64,000 bases of DNA, taken from the NCBI RefSeq assembly GCF_013359815.1, contig NZ_JABMCF010000039.1:372001-436000 (forward strand), written 5' to 3'. This document shows positions 16,532 to 25,346 of this stretch, one piece after another. The stretch is from Curtobacterium flaccumfaciens (lineage in GTDB: Bacteria > Actinomycetota > Actinomycetes > Actinomycetales > Microbacteriaceae). The position numbers were made by a program, and so were the translations under genes. Position 1 is the stretch's first letter. Each line of letters begins with the position of its first letter. The notes beneath the pieces were generated by a model. The model ran no database searches. It had not been told where the DNA came from and saw nothing but the letters and a program-made list of their open reading frames with translations.

Positions 16532-16583
16532 TTGACCGGGCGGTCGAGCACCGGCTACTGTCCACATTTACACCGGTGTAAAT
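16532..16583 (+). promoter_or_regulatory. promoter with LacI-type operator for the sugar ABC operon
   Basis: TTGACC (16532-16537) and TACTGT (16556-16561) are separated by 18 bp and form a good vegetative promoter. Four bases further, ATTTACACCGGTGTAAAT (16566-16583) is a perfect 18-bp palindrome with the central CG of LacI-family operators, covering the expected transcription start. Binding by the adjacent LacI protein would block initiation until the sugar ligand is present. Confidence 0.88.
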
Positions 16584-16636
16584 CCGGGATGGACGAGGTC
16601 CGCACACCGACGTGCCGGACGGATGGCAGGTTTTCG

Positions 16637-17902
16637 ATGAAGAAGCACATCGCGGTCGTCGCGCTCGCAGCAGCGGCGTCGCTCTCCCTCGCCGGGTGCG
16701 CCGGCTCCCCCGGGTCGTCGGGTGACGGCGGCCACGTCGACCTGACGTTCTGGCACGGCTACACCGAGGCCGACGGCAAGGTCCTGGACGGCATCGTCAA
16801 GGACTTCAACGCCTCGCAGGACAAGGTCACCATCACGACCCAGACGAAGACCTGGGCCGTGATCGACGACACGATGCTCCCCGCCCTGTCCGCGAAGAAG
16901 GGCCCGGACCTCGTCGCGATGACCTCCGACCGGCTGCCGGTCTACGCGCAGAAGAAGGCGCTGGTCGACCTCAGCGACTTCTACGCCGACGACGCCAACA
17001 ACACCGCGGACCTGAAGGAACAGGCCGTCGCGATGGAACGGGTCGACGGCAAGGAGTACGGGGTGCCGAGCGGGTTCGTCCCGCTCTCCGTGATCTACAA
17101 CAAGAAGCTGTTCGCAGCTGCCGGCATCGACTCCTTCCCGACCACCTGGGACGAGTGGGTCGCCGACGCGAAGAAGCTCACGAAGGACGAGAACGGCGAC
17201 GGCACCCCCGAGCAGTACGGGCTCGTGCTGCCGGACCACCAGACCGTCGGCAACGGCATCTGGCCGAGCCTGTTCGCCGGCAACGGCGGATCGATCACGA
17301 ACGAGGCCGGCACGAAGTCCACCATCGACTCCGCCGCGAACGCCGAGACGCTCGAGTACTGGGCGAAGGCGGTGCACGACGACAAGATCTCGCCGACCGG
17401 TGTCGACGGCATCGCCGCGGACAAGCTCTTCACGGCCGGCAAGACCGCCATGGAGATCGGCGGCCCCTGGATGGCCGGCGTCGCCGAGGCGTCGGACATC
17501 GACTACGGCATCGCCGCGATCCCGGCGGGCCCCGAAGCACAGGTGGCCTCGGCCATCGGCATCTCGCTCGGTGTGACGGCCCAGACCGACGACGCGAAGC
17601 AGGCCGCGGCCGAGCGGTTCCTGCGCTACTTCAACGAGCAGTCCGTCGCGACGAAGTGGGCCCTCGGGTCCGGCTGGCCGCCGCTCCGCACCGACGTCAC
17701 CGCCGCCGACGTCGACGAGAACCCGACCGTCGCGACGCTCACGGGGCTGCCGGGCACCACGGTCCCGCTCCTGCCCGGCGTGGTCGACAGCGCCGACGTG
17801 CTCACCGCCGTGGACACCGCGACCCAGAAGGCGATGGCGGGCGGGGACCCCGGATCGCTCCTCGCCACCGCCGACGCCGACGTGCAGTCGGCCCTGAAGT
17901 AG
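16637..17902 (+). CDS. ABC sugar transporter substrate-binding lipoprotein
   Basis: A 421-residue extracellular lipoprotein. The signal peptide ends in the lipobox LSLAGC (Cys about residue 22), and the mature protein is a family 1 solute-binding protein with HVDLTFWHGYTEADGKVLDGIVKDFN at its start and GKTAMEIGGPWMAG in the second lobe. It captures an oligosaccharide for the two permeases encoded next. No importer ATPase is encoded here, so it must use a shared MsiK-like ATPase elsewhere. Confidence 0.93.
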   Translation: MKKHIAVVALAAAASLSLAGCAGSPGSSGDGGHVDLTFWHGYTEADGKVLDGIVKDFNASQDKVTITTQTKTWAVIDDTMLPALSAKKGPDLVAMTSDRLPVYAQKKALVDLSDFYADDANNTADLKEQAVAMERVDGKEYGVPSGFVPLSVIYNKKLFAAAGIDSFPTTWDEWVADAKKLTKDENGDGTPEQYGLVLPDHQTVGNGIWPSLFAGNGGSITNEAGTKSTIDSAANAETLEYWAKAVHDDKISPTGVDGIAADKLFTAGKTAMEIGGPWMAGVAEASDIDYGIAAIPAGPEAQVASAIGISLGVTAQTDDAKQAAAERFLRYFNEQSVATKWALGSGWPPLRTDVTAADVDENPTVATLTGLPGTTVPLLPGVVDSADVLTAVDTATQKAMAGGDPGSLLATADADVQSALK

Positions 17903-17927
17903 CAGCAGCGGCCCTCGGAGGACCCTC

Positions 17928-18881
17928 GTGACCACGCAGCAACTCGGCCGACGCCGTCGGTACCGACCACCGGGCCAGCTCGGCGGACGATCGCCCCTCA
18001 ACGGCACGTTCCGCCGCCGCGCCACCATCGTCGGGTTCCTCGCACCCGCGATCGTCATCCTCGGGGCGTTCGTGCTCTGGCCGATGCTCTCGGCGCTCCA
18101 GCTGTCGTTCACCGACGCCAGCGGGTTCGGCGACCCGTCGTTCATCGGGTTCGCGAACTACGTCCGGGTCTTCACCGACCCCGACGTCCTGCGGTCCATC
18201 GGCAACACCGCGCTGTACTCGGTGCTCTTCACCCCCGTCGCGATCGTCGTCGCCCTGGTGCTCGCCCTCGTGCTGAACCACCCGGCCCTGCCGTTCCGCG
18301 GGTTCTTCCGGTCGGCGTTGTTCCTGCCGTTCATCGTGTCCCTGGCCGTCGCCGCGTTCGCGTGGTCGTACCTGCTCGACCCGCAGATCGGCCTGCTGAA
18401 CCACTGGCTGCAGCTCGTCGGCATCCGGCTCGGCAACGTGCTGCAGGACCCGACGCTCGCGATGCCCACCGTGGTGCTCGTGGCCGTGTGGAAGAACTTC
18501 GGCTTCTACATGGTGATCTTCCTGGCCGGGCTGCAGGAGATCCCCACGAGCCTGTACGAGGCCGCGCAGCTCGACGGGGCCAACGGCCGCCAGCGGTTCG
18601 CGAACGTCACCTTCCCGATGCTGAGCAACACGATGGCGTTCGTCGTGATCGTCGCCCTCATCGCCGCGCTGCAGGCGTTCGACCAGATCTACGTCCTGAC
18701 CGGCGGTGGTCCGTACCGGTCGACCGAGACGATCGTCATGCAGATCTACCAGTCCGGCTTCAAGGACCTCGACCTCGGGTTCGCGAGCGCCCTGGCGTAC
18801 GTGCTCCTCCTCGCGACCCTGCTGCTCAGCCTCGTGCAGTTCCTGTTCTTCGGGAAGCGCGGAGGGGACACCGCATCATGA
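17928..18881 (+). CDS. ABC sugar transporter permease (MalF/UgpA-like)
   Basis: A 317-residue inner-membrane permease with six hydrophobic segments. The EAA loop reads YEAAQLDGANGRQRFANVTFPML, which contacts the ATPase. CGGAGGA precedes the GTG start by five bases. The last four bases overlap the second permease gene. It should form a heterodimer with that protein and import the sugar delivered by the upstream lipoprotein. Confidence 0.93.
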   Translation: MTTQQLGRRRRYRPPGQLGGRSPLNGTFRRRATIVGFLAPAIVILGAFVLWPMLSALQLSFTDASGFGDPSFIGFANYVRVFTDPDVLRSIGNTALYSVLFTPVAIVVALVLALVLNHPALPFRGFFRSALFLPFIVSLAVAAFAWSYLLDPQIGLLNHWLQLVGIRLGNVLQDPTLAMPTVVLVAVWKNFGFYMVIFLAGLQEIPTSLYEAAQLDGANGRQRFANVTFPMLSNTMAFVVIVALIAALQAFDQIYVLTGGGPYRSTETIVMQIYQSGFKDLDLGFASALAYVLLLATLLLSLVQFLFFGKRGGDTAS

Positions 18882-19750
18882 CCGCGCTCCCCCGTCCCGC
18901 GACCGCCGTGCGCCGTCGCACCGTGGCCCGTCGACAGCCGTCGATGCGGTGGCTCGGCTTCGCAGCCGTGGCCGTCGTGACCCTGGCGGTGCTGCTCCCC
19001 GTGCTCGTGATCGTGTTCACCGCGTTCAAGCCGGCGAGCGAGGTCAACGCCTACCCGCCGACGCTGTTCCCGCACACCTGGACGCTCGACAACTTCCGGG
19101 CGATCTTCACGCAGCTGCCGTTCGGGCGGCTCATCCTGAACAGCTTCGCCTTCGCCGGCGGTGTGACGGTGTTCGCGCTGGCGTTCGACGCGCTCGCCGC
19201 CTACGCCCTGGCACGGCTCGACTTCCGGGGCAGCAAGGTGCTGCTCATCGTGATCGTCGCCAGCCTGATGATCCCGTTCCAGGCGACGCTCATCCCGATC
19301 TACCAACTGGTGTCCGACCTCGGGTGGGTGAACACGTTCGCGGGGCTGATCGCGCCGCGGGCGGCCGACGCCTTCGGGATCTTCTTCCTGCGCCAGTTCT
19401 TCGTGTCGCTCCCCCGCGACCTGGACAACGCGGCGCGGATCGACGGGGCCTCGGAGTGGCGGATCTTCCGGAGCGTCGTCCTGCCGAACGCCGTCCCCGC
19501 CCTGCTCACCCTCGGCATCTTCACCTTCGTCAACAACTGGAACGACCTGCTCTGGCCGCTGGTGTTCACCACCGACCAGGACATGGGGACCATCACGTCC
19601 GGCCTCACCCTGCTGACCGGACCCGGCGGGATCATCCCGCAGGGCGTGATGATGGCGGGCGCCCTGATCGCCGTGCTGCCCCTCGCCGTCATGTTCCTGC
19701 TCGTGCAGCGCCGCTTCATCGAGAGCGTCGCCAGCACCGGGCTCAAGTGA
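18878..19750 (+). CDS. ABC sugar transporter permease (MalG/UgpE-like)
   Basis: A 290-residue inner-membrane permease with six hydrophobic segments and the EAA-type loop NAARIDGASEWRIFRSVVLPNAVPALLTLG. It partners the MalF-like permease through the ATGA overlap. Its own stop overlaps a GTG that can start the glycosidase gene. Confidence 0.93.
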   Translation: MTALPRPATAVRRRTVARRQPSMRWLGFAAVAVVTLAVLLPVLVIVFTAFKPASEVNAYPPTLFPHTWTLDNFRAIFTQLPFGRLILNSFAFAGGVTVFALAFDALAAYALARLDFRGSKVLLIVIVASLMIPFQATLIPIYQLVSDLGWVNTFAGLIAPRAADAFGIFFLRQFFVSLPRDLDNAARIDGASEWRIFRSVVLPNAVPALLTLGIFTFVNNWNDLLWPLVFTTDQDMGTITSGLTLLTGPGGIIPQGVMMAGALIAVLPLAVMFLLVQRRFIESVASTGLK

Positions 19751-21081
19751 CGACGACACCGCACGAGCCCGGAGCGGCCGTGCCCACCACGAAACGAGAC
19801 ACCATGCACTGGTCCGACGACGGCAGGCTGCACTTCGCCCTGGGCATCGAGGACACCTTCGTCCCGCAGGCCCGACCGGGTGAACGGCCCATCGACGAGT
19901 ACGAGCTGACCGACCACTACCGGCAGTACGCCGCTGACCTCGGGCTGGCGGTCGACGTCGGCGCCGAGCTCCTGCGCTGGGGCGTCCCCTGGTACCGGGT
20001 CGCCCCCGAGCCGGGCGTCTGGGACTGGTCGTGGGTGGACGGCGTCATGGCGCGGTTCCGCGAGACCGGCCTGCGCCCCGTCGTCGACCTGCTGCACTAC
20101 GGCACACCGCTCTGGCTCGACGGGCAGTTCGCCCACCCCGACTACCCGGCACACGTCACCGAGTACGCCGCCCGGTTCGCGGCGCGGTACGGCGACGTCG
20201 CCACCGACTACACGCCGGTCAACGAGCCCGTCATCCACGCCCTGTTCTCGGGTGAGTACGGGTACTGGCCCCCGTACCTGACCGGCGCGGAGGGGTCGGC
20301 CCGGATCGCGTCCGCCCTGGCCAAGGGGTTCGTCTCGACGCAGCACGCGATCACCCGCGAGCTCGGAGACGCCGCCACCTTCGTGCACGTGGACGCCGGC
20401 ATCCGGTACGTGGGCGACGTCGACGCCCCGGAACACCGCGACACGGTCGCGCGCCTGCGCGCCCAGACGTTCCTGGTCGAGGACCTGGTCACCGGTGGCG
20501 TCGACGACGCGCACCCCCTGGTCGGTCGACTCCGGTCCGGGGGCGTCACCGACGCCGACCTCGACTGGTTCCGGCAGCACGCCGTCCGGCCCGACGTGAT
20601 GGGCGTCAACTACTACCCGCTGCACTCCACCGAGGTGTTCGAGGCGGGGGTGCACCACGGCGGCGGGTTCGCCGACCCGCGGCCCTACGAGGACACCGGC
20701 GTCGAGGGGCTCCGCGACGTGCTCACCACCTACGCCGAGCGCTACGGCGCCCCGGTCATGCTCACGGAGACGTGCGTCACGGGTTCGGTCGAGGAGCGCA
20801 TCGGCTGGCTGGACGCGTCGGTCACGGCCGTGCGGGAGCTCCGCGACGAGGGGGTGCCGGTCGTCGGCTACACCTGGTGGCCGCTGTTCGACATGTACGA
20901 GTGGACCTGGCGGCACACGGACGCCCCACGCCAGGAGCACCTGCTCACGATGGGCCTCTTCGACCTCGTCGAGGACGGCGCCGGCGGCCTCGACCGTCGC
21001 CGCAACCCGGTCGCCGACGCGTTCGCTGCGCACACGCGAGAGGAACGGGCCGTGGCAGCGGCCCTGTCGGCGACCACCTGA
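19747..21081 (+). CDS. family 1-like glycoside hydrolase (cytoplasmic beta-glycosidase)
   Basis: A protein of up to 444 residues with a TIM-barrel glycosidase pattern: LRWGVPWYRVAPEPGVWDW, LLHYGTPLWL, then TPVNEPVIHALF with acid/base Glu160, GVNYYPLHS, and VMLTETCVTGS with the candidate nucleophile Glu341 (numbering from GTG 19747). These match clan A family 1 enzymes, although the sequence is shorter than classical BglA in places. No signal peptide is present, so it hydrolyses imported oligosaccharide in the cytoplasm. Starts at GTG 19780 (GGAG five bases upstream) or ATG 19804 are also possible. Confidence 0.85.
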   Translation: MTTTPHEPGAAVPTTKRDTMHWSDDGRLHFALGIEDTFVPQARPGERPIDEYELTDHYRQYAADLGLAVDVGAELLRWGVPWYRVAPEPGVWDWSWVDGVMARFRETGLRPVVDLLHYGTPLWLDGQFAHPDYPAHVTEYAARFAARYGDVATDYTPVNEPVIHALFSGEYGYWPPYLTGAEGSARIASALAKGFVSTQHAITRELGDAATFVHVDAGIRYVGDVDAPEHRDTVARLRAQTFLVEDLVTGGVDDAHPLVGRLRSGGVTDADLDWFRQHAVRPDVMGVNYYPLHSTEVFEAGVHHGGGFADPRPYEDTGVEGLRDVLTTYAERYGAPVMLTETCVTGSVEERIGWLDASVTAVRELRDEGVPVVGYTWWPLFDMYEWTWRHTDAPRQEHLLTMGLFDLVEDGAGGLDRRRNPVADAFAAHTREERAVAAALSATT

Positions 21082-21082
21082 G

Positions 21083-21124
21083 GGTCTGGAGGCGCGGGTC
21101 GGGTCGGTCCCGCGCCTCCAGTCC
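21083..21124. repeat. family A inverted repeat, copy A5
   Basis: The core arms CTGGAGGCGCGGG (21086-21098) and CCCGCGCCTCCAG (21109-21121) pair perfectly, and GG/CC pairs extend the ends past one mismatch. It lies between the glycosidase gene and the secreted hydrolase on the same strand, suggesting termination or message protection within the locus. Confidence 0.82.
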
Positions 21125-21167
21125 GTCTCCGCCCACCACCACTGCACCACCAACCGAACGGAGCACC

Positions 21168-22850
21168 ATGTCCCTCCGCCTCGGCGCCGCTCCGGCGCCT
21201 CGTCGACGCCGAACGCTCGCGCTCGTCGTCACCGCTGCCGCCGCGGCGGCAGCCCTTGTCGCCGGCGTCGCCGGCCCCCTCCCCGCACAGGCGGTCACGA
21301 CCGGCAACGGAGCCCTCGTGTACTCGCCGGCAGCGGGTTCCTCGTTCAACCCCGAGGGCGGCCGCGCTGCCGGCACCACCTACGCGAAGAACATCGTCCT
21401 GAAGAACAGCGGATCGGCCAACGGCCAGCAGTTCGTCACCTTCGACCAGCTCGTGCTCGAGAACGGCGTGCAGGTCTACCCGATCTACCGGAGCACGGAC
21501 AACGGCACCTCGTGGAGCCGCGTCGCCACGGTCAAGCCGAGCACCCAGTTCCCGACGCTCACCCGCACCGCGCAGCCCTCGCTGTACGAGACCCCGGTCC
21601 AGCTCGGCACGATGCCGGCCGGCACGCTGCTGCTGAGCGGCATGATCATGCCCACCGACCGCTCGAGCAGCCGACTGGTCATGTACAAGAGCCTCGACCA
21701 CGGGCTGACCTGGTCCTTCGTGAGCACCGTCGACACCGGCGGTCCGGCCACCTACGACCCGAGCCCGAGCTCGACGACCTCGACGGTGTGGGAGCCGTCC
21801 GTCGCCGTCGACGCGAACGGCGGGCTGGTCACCTACTTCTCGGACGAGCGGCAGAAGGCGAACAACGTCCTGCAGGCCGTCAGCTACCGGCGCTCCACGG
21901 ACGGCGGCCTGACCTGGGGTCCCCTGGTCAACGTGTCCGCACCGACCAACAAGAGCGACCGTCCGGGCATGATCACGGTGACGAGGATCCCGAACGGCAA
22001 CTACGTGGCGACGTTCGAGGTCGTGAACCGGCCGAGCCAGACGAACAACACGGCGCCGGTGTACTTCAAGACCTCACCGGACGGTCTGAACTGGAGCCCC
22101 GAGACGAGCATCGGCACCAAGATCGCGTTGCCGGACGGCCGTGGGGTCGGGTCGTCGCCCGAGGTGCGCTGGGTGCCGACCGCCGGCAACGCCAACGGCA
22201 TGATCGTCGTCTCGTCCAAGTGGTCCCTCGACAGCGCGGGCAACATCGACGGTGGCCAGAACTTCGTCGTCAACCGCAACCAGGGCACGGGTTCGTGGGA
22301 GCAGCTGCCGTACGCGGTGACGTACGACGCGCGGGACGCCGAGGGCGGGACGTTCAGCGGCTTCGCCCAGGGCTTCGACTCGAGCGCCGACGGCAAGACG
22401 CTGTACCAGGCGACGAACGTCGAGAACCTCACCACCACGTACAACGACGTGCGGGTCGGGTCGATCCCGATCAACGCGCAGCGGTACGAGGCCGAGTCCG
22501 CGGTCCGGAACGACACGAGCACGGTCACGCAGGCCGACGCGGTCGGCGGCGCGAAGGTCGGCAACATCAACAACGCGACGAGTTCCGTGCAGTTCACCGT
22601 GCAGGCCGCGACCGCGGGGACGTACACGGTGAACGTCCGGTACGACAACGGCACGGGTGCGACGAGCACGCACGCGCTCGCGGTCAACGGGACCTCGGCC
22701 GGTTCGGTCAGCTACGCGCCGACCGTCAACTGGGGCCGGTTCGGATGGGCGCAGAAGACGGTCACGCTGAAGGCCGGCGCGAACACGCTCACCTTCACCA
22801 AGGGGACCGGGTTCGCCGAGCTGGACCAGATCCAGGTGTTCCAGCCCTGA
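21168..22850 (+). CDS. secreted BNR-repeat glycoside hydrolase (sialidase/GH93-like) with C-terminal carbohydrate-binding module
   Basis: A 560-residue secreted enzyme. A long basic signal peptide ends near AQAVTTG (about residue 43). Residues 55-430 form a beta-propeller with Asp boxes such as STDNGTSW, SLDHGLTW and STDGGLTW. TVWEPSVAVDANGGLVTYFSDERQ and DRPGMITVTRIPNGNYVATFE resemble exo-arabinanases of family GH93 more than true sialidases. Residues 440-560 (YEAESAVRND to ELDQIQVFQ) are a CBM6/35-type module. It probably releases the sugar or oligosaccharide taken up by the neighbouring importer. ACGGAG precedes ATG 21168. Confidence 0.8.
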   Translation: MSLRLGAAPAPRRRRTLALVVTAAAAAAALVAGVAGPLPAQAVTTGNGALVYSPAAGSSFNPEGGRAAGTTYAKNIVLKNSGSANGQQFVTFDQLVLENGVQVYPIYRSTDNGTSWSRVATVKPSTQFPTLTRTAQPSLYETPVQLGTMPAGTLLLSGMIMPTDRSSSRLVMYKSLDHGLTWSFVSTVDTGGPATYDPSPSSTTSTVWEPSVAVDANGGLVTYFSDERQKANNVLQAVSYRRSTDGGLTWGPLVNVSAPTNKSDRPGMITVTRIPNGNYVATFEVVNRPSQTNNTAPVYFKTSPDGLNWSPETSIGTKIALPDGRGVGSSPEVRWVPTAGNANGMIVVSSKWSLDSAGNIDGGQNFVVNRNQGTGSWEQLPYAVTYDARDAEGGTFSGFAQGFDSSADGKTLYQATNVENLTTTYNDVRVGSIPINAQRYEAESAVRNDTSTVTQADAVGGAKVGNINNATSSVQFTVQAATAGTYTVNVRYDNGTGATSTHALAVNGTSAGSVSYAPTVNWGRFGWAQKTVTLKAGANTLTFTKGTGFAELDQIQVFQP

Positions 22851-22885
22851 CGCCGCACCCGCGGCCCTGGTCGTGACCAGGATGC

Positions 22886-22927
22886 GGACGGGAGGCCCGT
22901 GGCGGACCCGCCACGGGCCTCCAGTCC
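22886..22927. repeat. family A inverted repeat, copy A6
   Basis: Arms 22886-22905 and 22908-22927 pair over 20 bp with a single mismatch, and the inner stem is CCCGTGGCGG/CCGCCACGGG. It lies between the converging BNR-hydrolase and MerR genes. Confidence 0.87.
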
Positions 22928-22943
22928 GTCCTGGTGCCGCGTC

Positions 22944-23339
22944 TCAGGCCGCGACCGGCTCCGCAGGTCGGTCACGCAGTGCCGGGCAGTGCTCGGCCGT
23001 GGGGTGCTCGGTGATCTCGATGACCTGGTCGAGCCGCCCCCGGACCACCTCGAGCTCGGCCAGCTGTGCAGTGATCCGGTCCCGCTCGGCGATGAGGAGC
23101 GCGAACGACTCCGGCGTCGACTCCCCGCGGTCGACGCAGGGCAGCAGCTGCACGATCGTGCGGCTCGCGAGCCCGGCGGCGAACAGCTGCTGCACGAGCT
23201 GGACCCGCTCGACGGCTGCGTCCGTGTAGATCCGCTGCCCGCTCGCGGTGCGCGACGCGGTGAGCAGCCCCTGCTCCTCGTAGTACCGCAGCGAGCGGAC
23301 GCTGACGCCGGTCTCTGCTGCGAGGTCACCGATGCGCAT
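22944..23339 (-). CDS. MerR family transcriptional regulator
   Basis: A 131-residue regulator with the N-terminal HTH MRIGDLAAETGVSVRSLRYYEEQGLL and wing RTASGQRIYTD, then a coiled-coil dimerisation helix (about 75-110) and one cysteine near the C-terminus (EHCPALRD). It is divergent from the SDR gene at 23434, whose promoter has the stretched spacer typical of MerR activation. The inducing signal is unknown. Confidence 0.92.
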   Translation of the reverse strand: MRIGDLAAETGVSVRSLRYYEEQGLLTASRTASGQRIYTDAAVERVQLVQQLFAAGLASRTIVQLLPCVDRGESTPESFALLIAERDRITAQLAELEVVRGRLDQVIEITEHPTAEHCPALRDRPAEPVAA

Positions 23340-23356
23340 GGTGCTCCGATCCGGGC

Positions 23357-23387
23357 TTGCCCCTGACATGGATGTGAGGTCTTAGCG
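23357..23387 (+). promoter_or_regulatory. MerR-type promoter with 19-bp spacer
   Basis: TTGCCC (23357-23362) and TTAGCG (23382-23387) are separated by 19 bp. The spacer holds the dyad CCTGACA-N4-TGTGAGG (23362-23379) with one mismatch. MerR proteins bind such a dyad and untwist the DNA to realign the two boxes. It reads toward the SDR gene. Confidence 0.8.
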
Positions 23388-23433
23388 TAGCCGAGCCGCT
23401 GCGGGAGACACCCGCGCGGCAGGAGGAGACACC

Positions 23434-24135
23434 ATGGACATCGCTGGATCGGTCGCACTCGTCACCGGCTCGAACCGGGGCATCGGACGCCGCTTCGCCC
23501 TGGAGCTGCTGGAGCGCGGGGCGTCGAAGGTCTACGCGACCGCACGCCGCCCCGAACTCGTCGACGTCGAGGGCGTCGTCGCGCTGCCCCTCGACATCAC
23601 CGACCAGGCCTCGGTCGACGCGGTGGCCGCCGCCGCGGGGGACGTGACGCTGCTCGTGAACAACGCCGGCATCTCGACGCAGGGCTCCCTGGTGACCGAC
23701 GACCTGACCATCGTCCGGAAGGCCATGGACACGCACTTCTGGGGCAGCCTGTCGATGATCCGTGCCTTCGCACCGGTGATCGAGCGGAACGGCGGCGGCG
23801 CGATCGTCAACGTGCTGTCGGCCCTGTCGTGGTTCGCGGCGCCCGGCGCCGGTGGCTACGCCGCGGCGAAGGCGGCCGAGTGGAACATGACGAACGCCGT
23901 CCGCCTCGAGCTCGCCGACCGGGGCATCAGCGTGCAGGGACTCCACCTCGGTGCGGCCGACACCGACATGATGGGCGACTACGACGGCCCGAAGACGGAC
24001 CCGACGGATGTGGCCCGAGCGGCACTCGACGGTGTGGAGCGTGGCGTGGCCGAGGTGCTCGTCGACGACTGGAGCCGGATGGTGAAGGCGTCGCTCGCCG
24101 ATGCGCCCGAGCGCTTCTCCGCACAGATGGCCTGA
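23434..24135 (+). CDS. short-chain dehydrogenase/reductase under MerR control
   Basis: A 233-residue classical SDR with VTGSNRGIGRRFA (cofactor), LVNNAGIS, catalytic Ser in VLSALSW and the YAAAKAAEW (YxxxK) motif. AGGAGGAG lies before the ATG. It is the probable target of the divergent MerR regulator, so it may detoxify a reactive carbonyl or xenobiotic sensed by that protein. Confidence 0.9.
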   Translation: MDIAGSVALVTGSNRGIGRRFALELLERGASKVYATARRPELVDVEGVVALPLDITDQASVDAVAAAAGDVTLLVNNAGISTQGSLVTDDLTIVRKAMDTHFWGSLSMIRAFAPVIERNGGGAIVNVLSALSWFAAPGAGGYAAAKAAEWNMTNAVRLELADRGISVQGLHLGAADTDMMGDYDGPKTDPTDVARAALDGVERGVAEVLVDDWSRMVKASLADAPERFSAQMA

Positions 24136-24255
24136 GCGCCGCCCCTGACTGGGGGTGTGTCCCCGCAGCGCAGTCCTGGACCCGCTGCGTGGTCATCGGC
24201 GAGCATGGACCCCGATCAGGAGCGGGGGCACGTCGCCTGCCGCTGGAAGGGAACC

Positions 24256-25242
24256 ATGCGTCCTGTCAGGAACGCGCTGAGCACCGGGGCGATCGTCGCG
24301 ATCCTCGCCGGTCTCACCATCACCGCAGCACCCGCCCAGGCGGCGACCCCGGGGGCCGGCGCGAGCTGCGCCCCCGGGACCCTGTCGGTGCAGACGCTCG
24401 AGAGCGGCTGCACGGCGACCTCCGGCACGGTCGTGACGCCGGACGGCCGCACCTTCGCGCTCCCCGCGCCGGGTGAGAGCGTCATGGCGAGCAGCTCGGC
24501 CGCCCCCGGGGCGCCCGAACTCGCCGACGTCCTCATCGCGAACAACGGCTCCGCCGGTGTCGCCGTCCGCGTGGACGAGGCCTGGACCGGTTCGGCCCCC
24601 GCCGTCCAGCAGGAGCGTGCGCAGAGCCAGGCCGCGACGGCACAGGCAGCCCCCGCCGCGACGACCGCTGCGACCACGAAGTGCACGAGCACGGCGTACA
24701 AGGCGTCCGGCTACACCTGGCCGAGCACGGTCAAGTGGTACTACAACCAGACCGGGCAGAAGTCGACGTACGCCAAGGACGCCCTGCGCAAGGGGGCGAA
24801 CGCCTGGAACGGCACGATCTCGGCGTGTGACCGGACCGTCACGTCGACGGCGAAGAACGACTACCTGCGCCTCGCCACCCAGAAGCCCAACCTCACCGAC
24901 CAGGGCGGCTGCTCGCGGAACAACGGCTACAACGTGATGGGCTGGGGCAAGCTCCCGACCGGGACCCTCGGTGTCACGTGCGTCTGGTTCGACGGCAACG
25001 GCAACGCCCGCGAGGCCGACCAGCGCTACGCCACCGGCTTCAAGTGGAGCTCGACGGCCACCTGCTCGGGCGCGCGCTTCGACACCCAGGTCGTCGCGAC
25101 GCACGAGTGGGGCCACCTGTACGGTCTCGACCACGTCGCCACCGGCACCGGCCAGGTCATGGAGCCGTCCGGCGGCTACTGCGAGCTCGACGGCCGCACG
25201 CTCGGCCGTGGCGACATGACGGGGATCTCGACGCTCTACTGA
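24256..25242 (+). CDS. secreted matrixin-like zinc metalloprotease
   Basis: A 328-residue secreted protein. The signal peptide ends at AAPAQAATP (about residue 30). A Ser/Ala/Gln-rich linker spans about 80-140 and the catalytic domain follows. The zinc motif HEWGHLYGLDH (His283 to His293, Glu284 catalytic) with the later Met turn VMEPSGGYC defines a metzincin of the matrixin/M10 type. Several cysteines suggest disulfides. GGAAGG precedes ATG 24256 by five bases. Its target, perhaps plant or microbial protein, is unknown. Confidence 0.88.
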   Translation: MRPVRNALSTGAIVAILAGLTITAAPAQAATPGAGASCAPGTLSVQTLESGCTATSGTVVTPDGRTFALPAPGESVMASSSAAPGAPELADVLIANNGSAGVAVRVDEAWTGSAPAVQQERAQSQAATAQAAPAATTAATTKCTSTAYKASGYTWPSTVKWYYNQTGQKSTYAKDALRKGANAWNGTISACDRTVTSTAKNDYLRLATQKPNLTDQGGCSRNNGYNVMGWGKLPTGTLGVTCVWFDGNGNAREADQRYATGFKWSSTATCSGARFDTQVVATHEWGHLYGLDHVATGTGQVMEPSGGYCELDGRTLGRGDMTGISTLY

Positions 25243-25266
25243 GCTCGACGTTCTGCAGGGACACGG

Positions 25267-25300
25267 ACGGGGTCGTGGCGGAGAACCGCCGCGACCCCGT
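25267..25300. terminator. bidirectional terminator hairpin
   Basis: Arms 25267-25281 and 25286-25300 (ACGGGGTCG... with ...CGACCCCGT) pair over 15 bp with one wobble and a four-base AGAA loop. It lies between the converging protease and NmrA-like genes. Confidence 0.8.
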
Positions 25301-25346
25301 TGGTCTGACTGGCTCGGTCAGTCCGCGTCGGCGCGGTCGGTCTTGC

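Noticed and set aside
19300..21153. A 617-codon minus-strand frame opposite the glycosidase
   Set aside because: High-GC third-position shadow of the permease and glycosidase genes; composition is Val/Gly/Arg-rich and it has no promoter or ribosome binding site.
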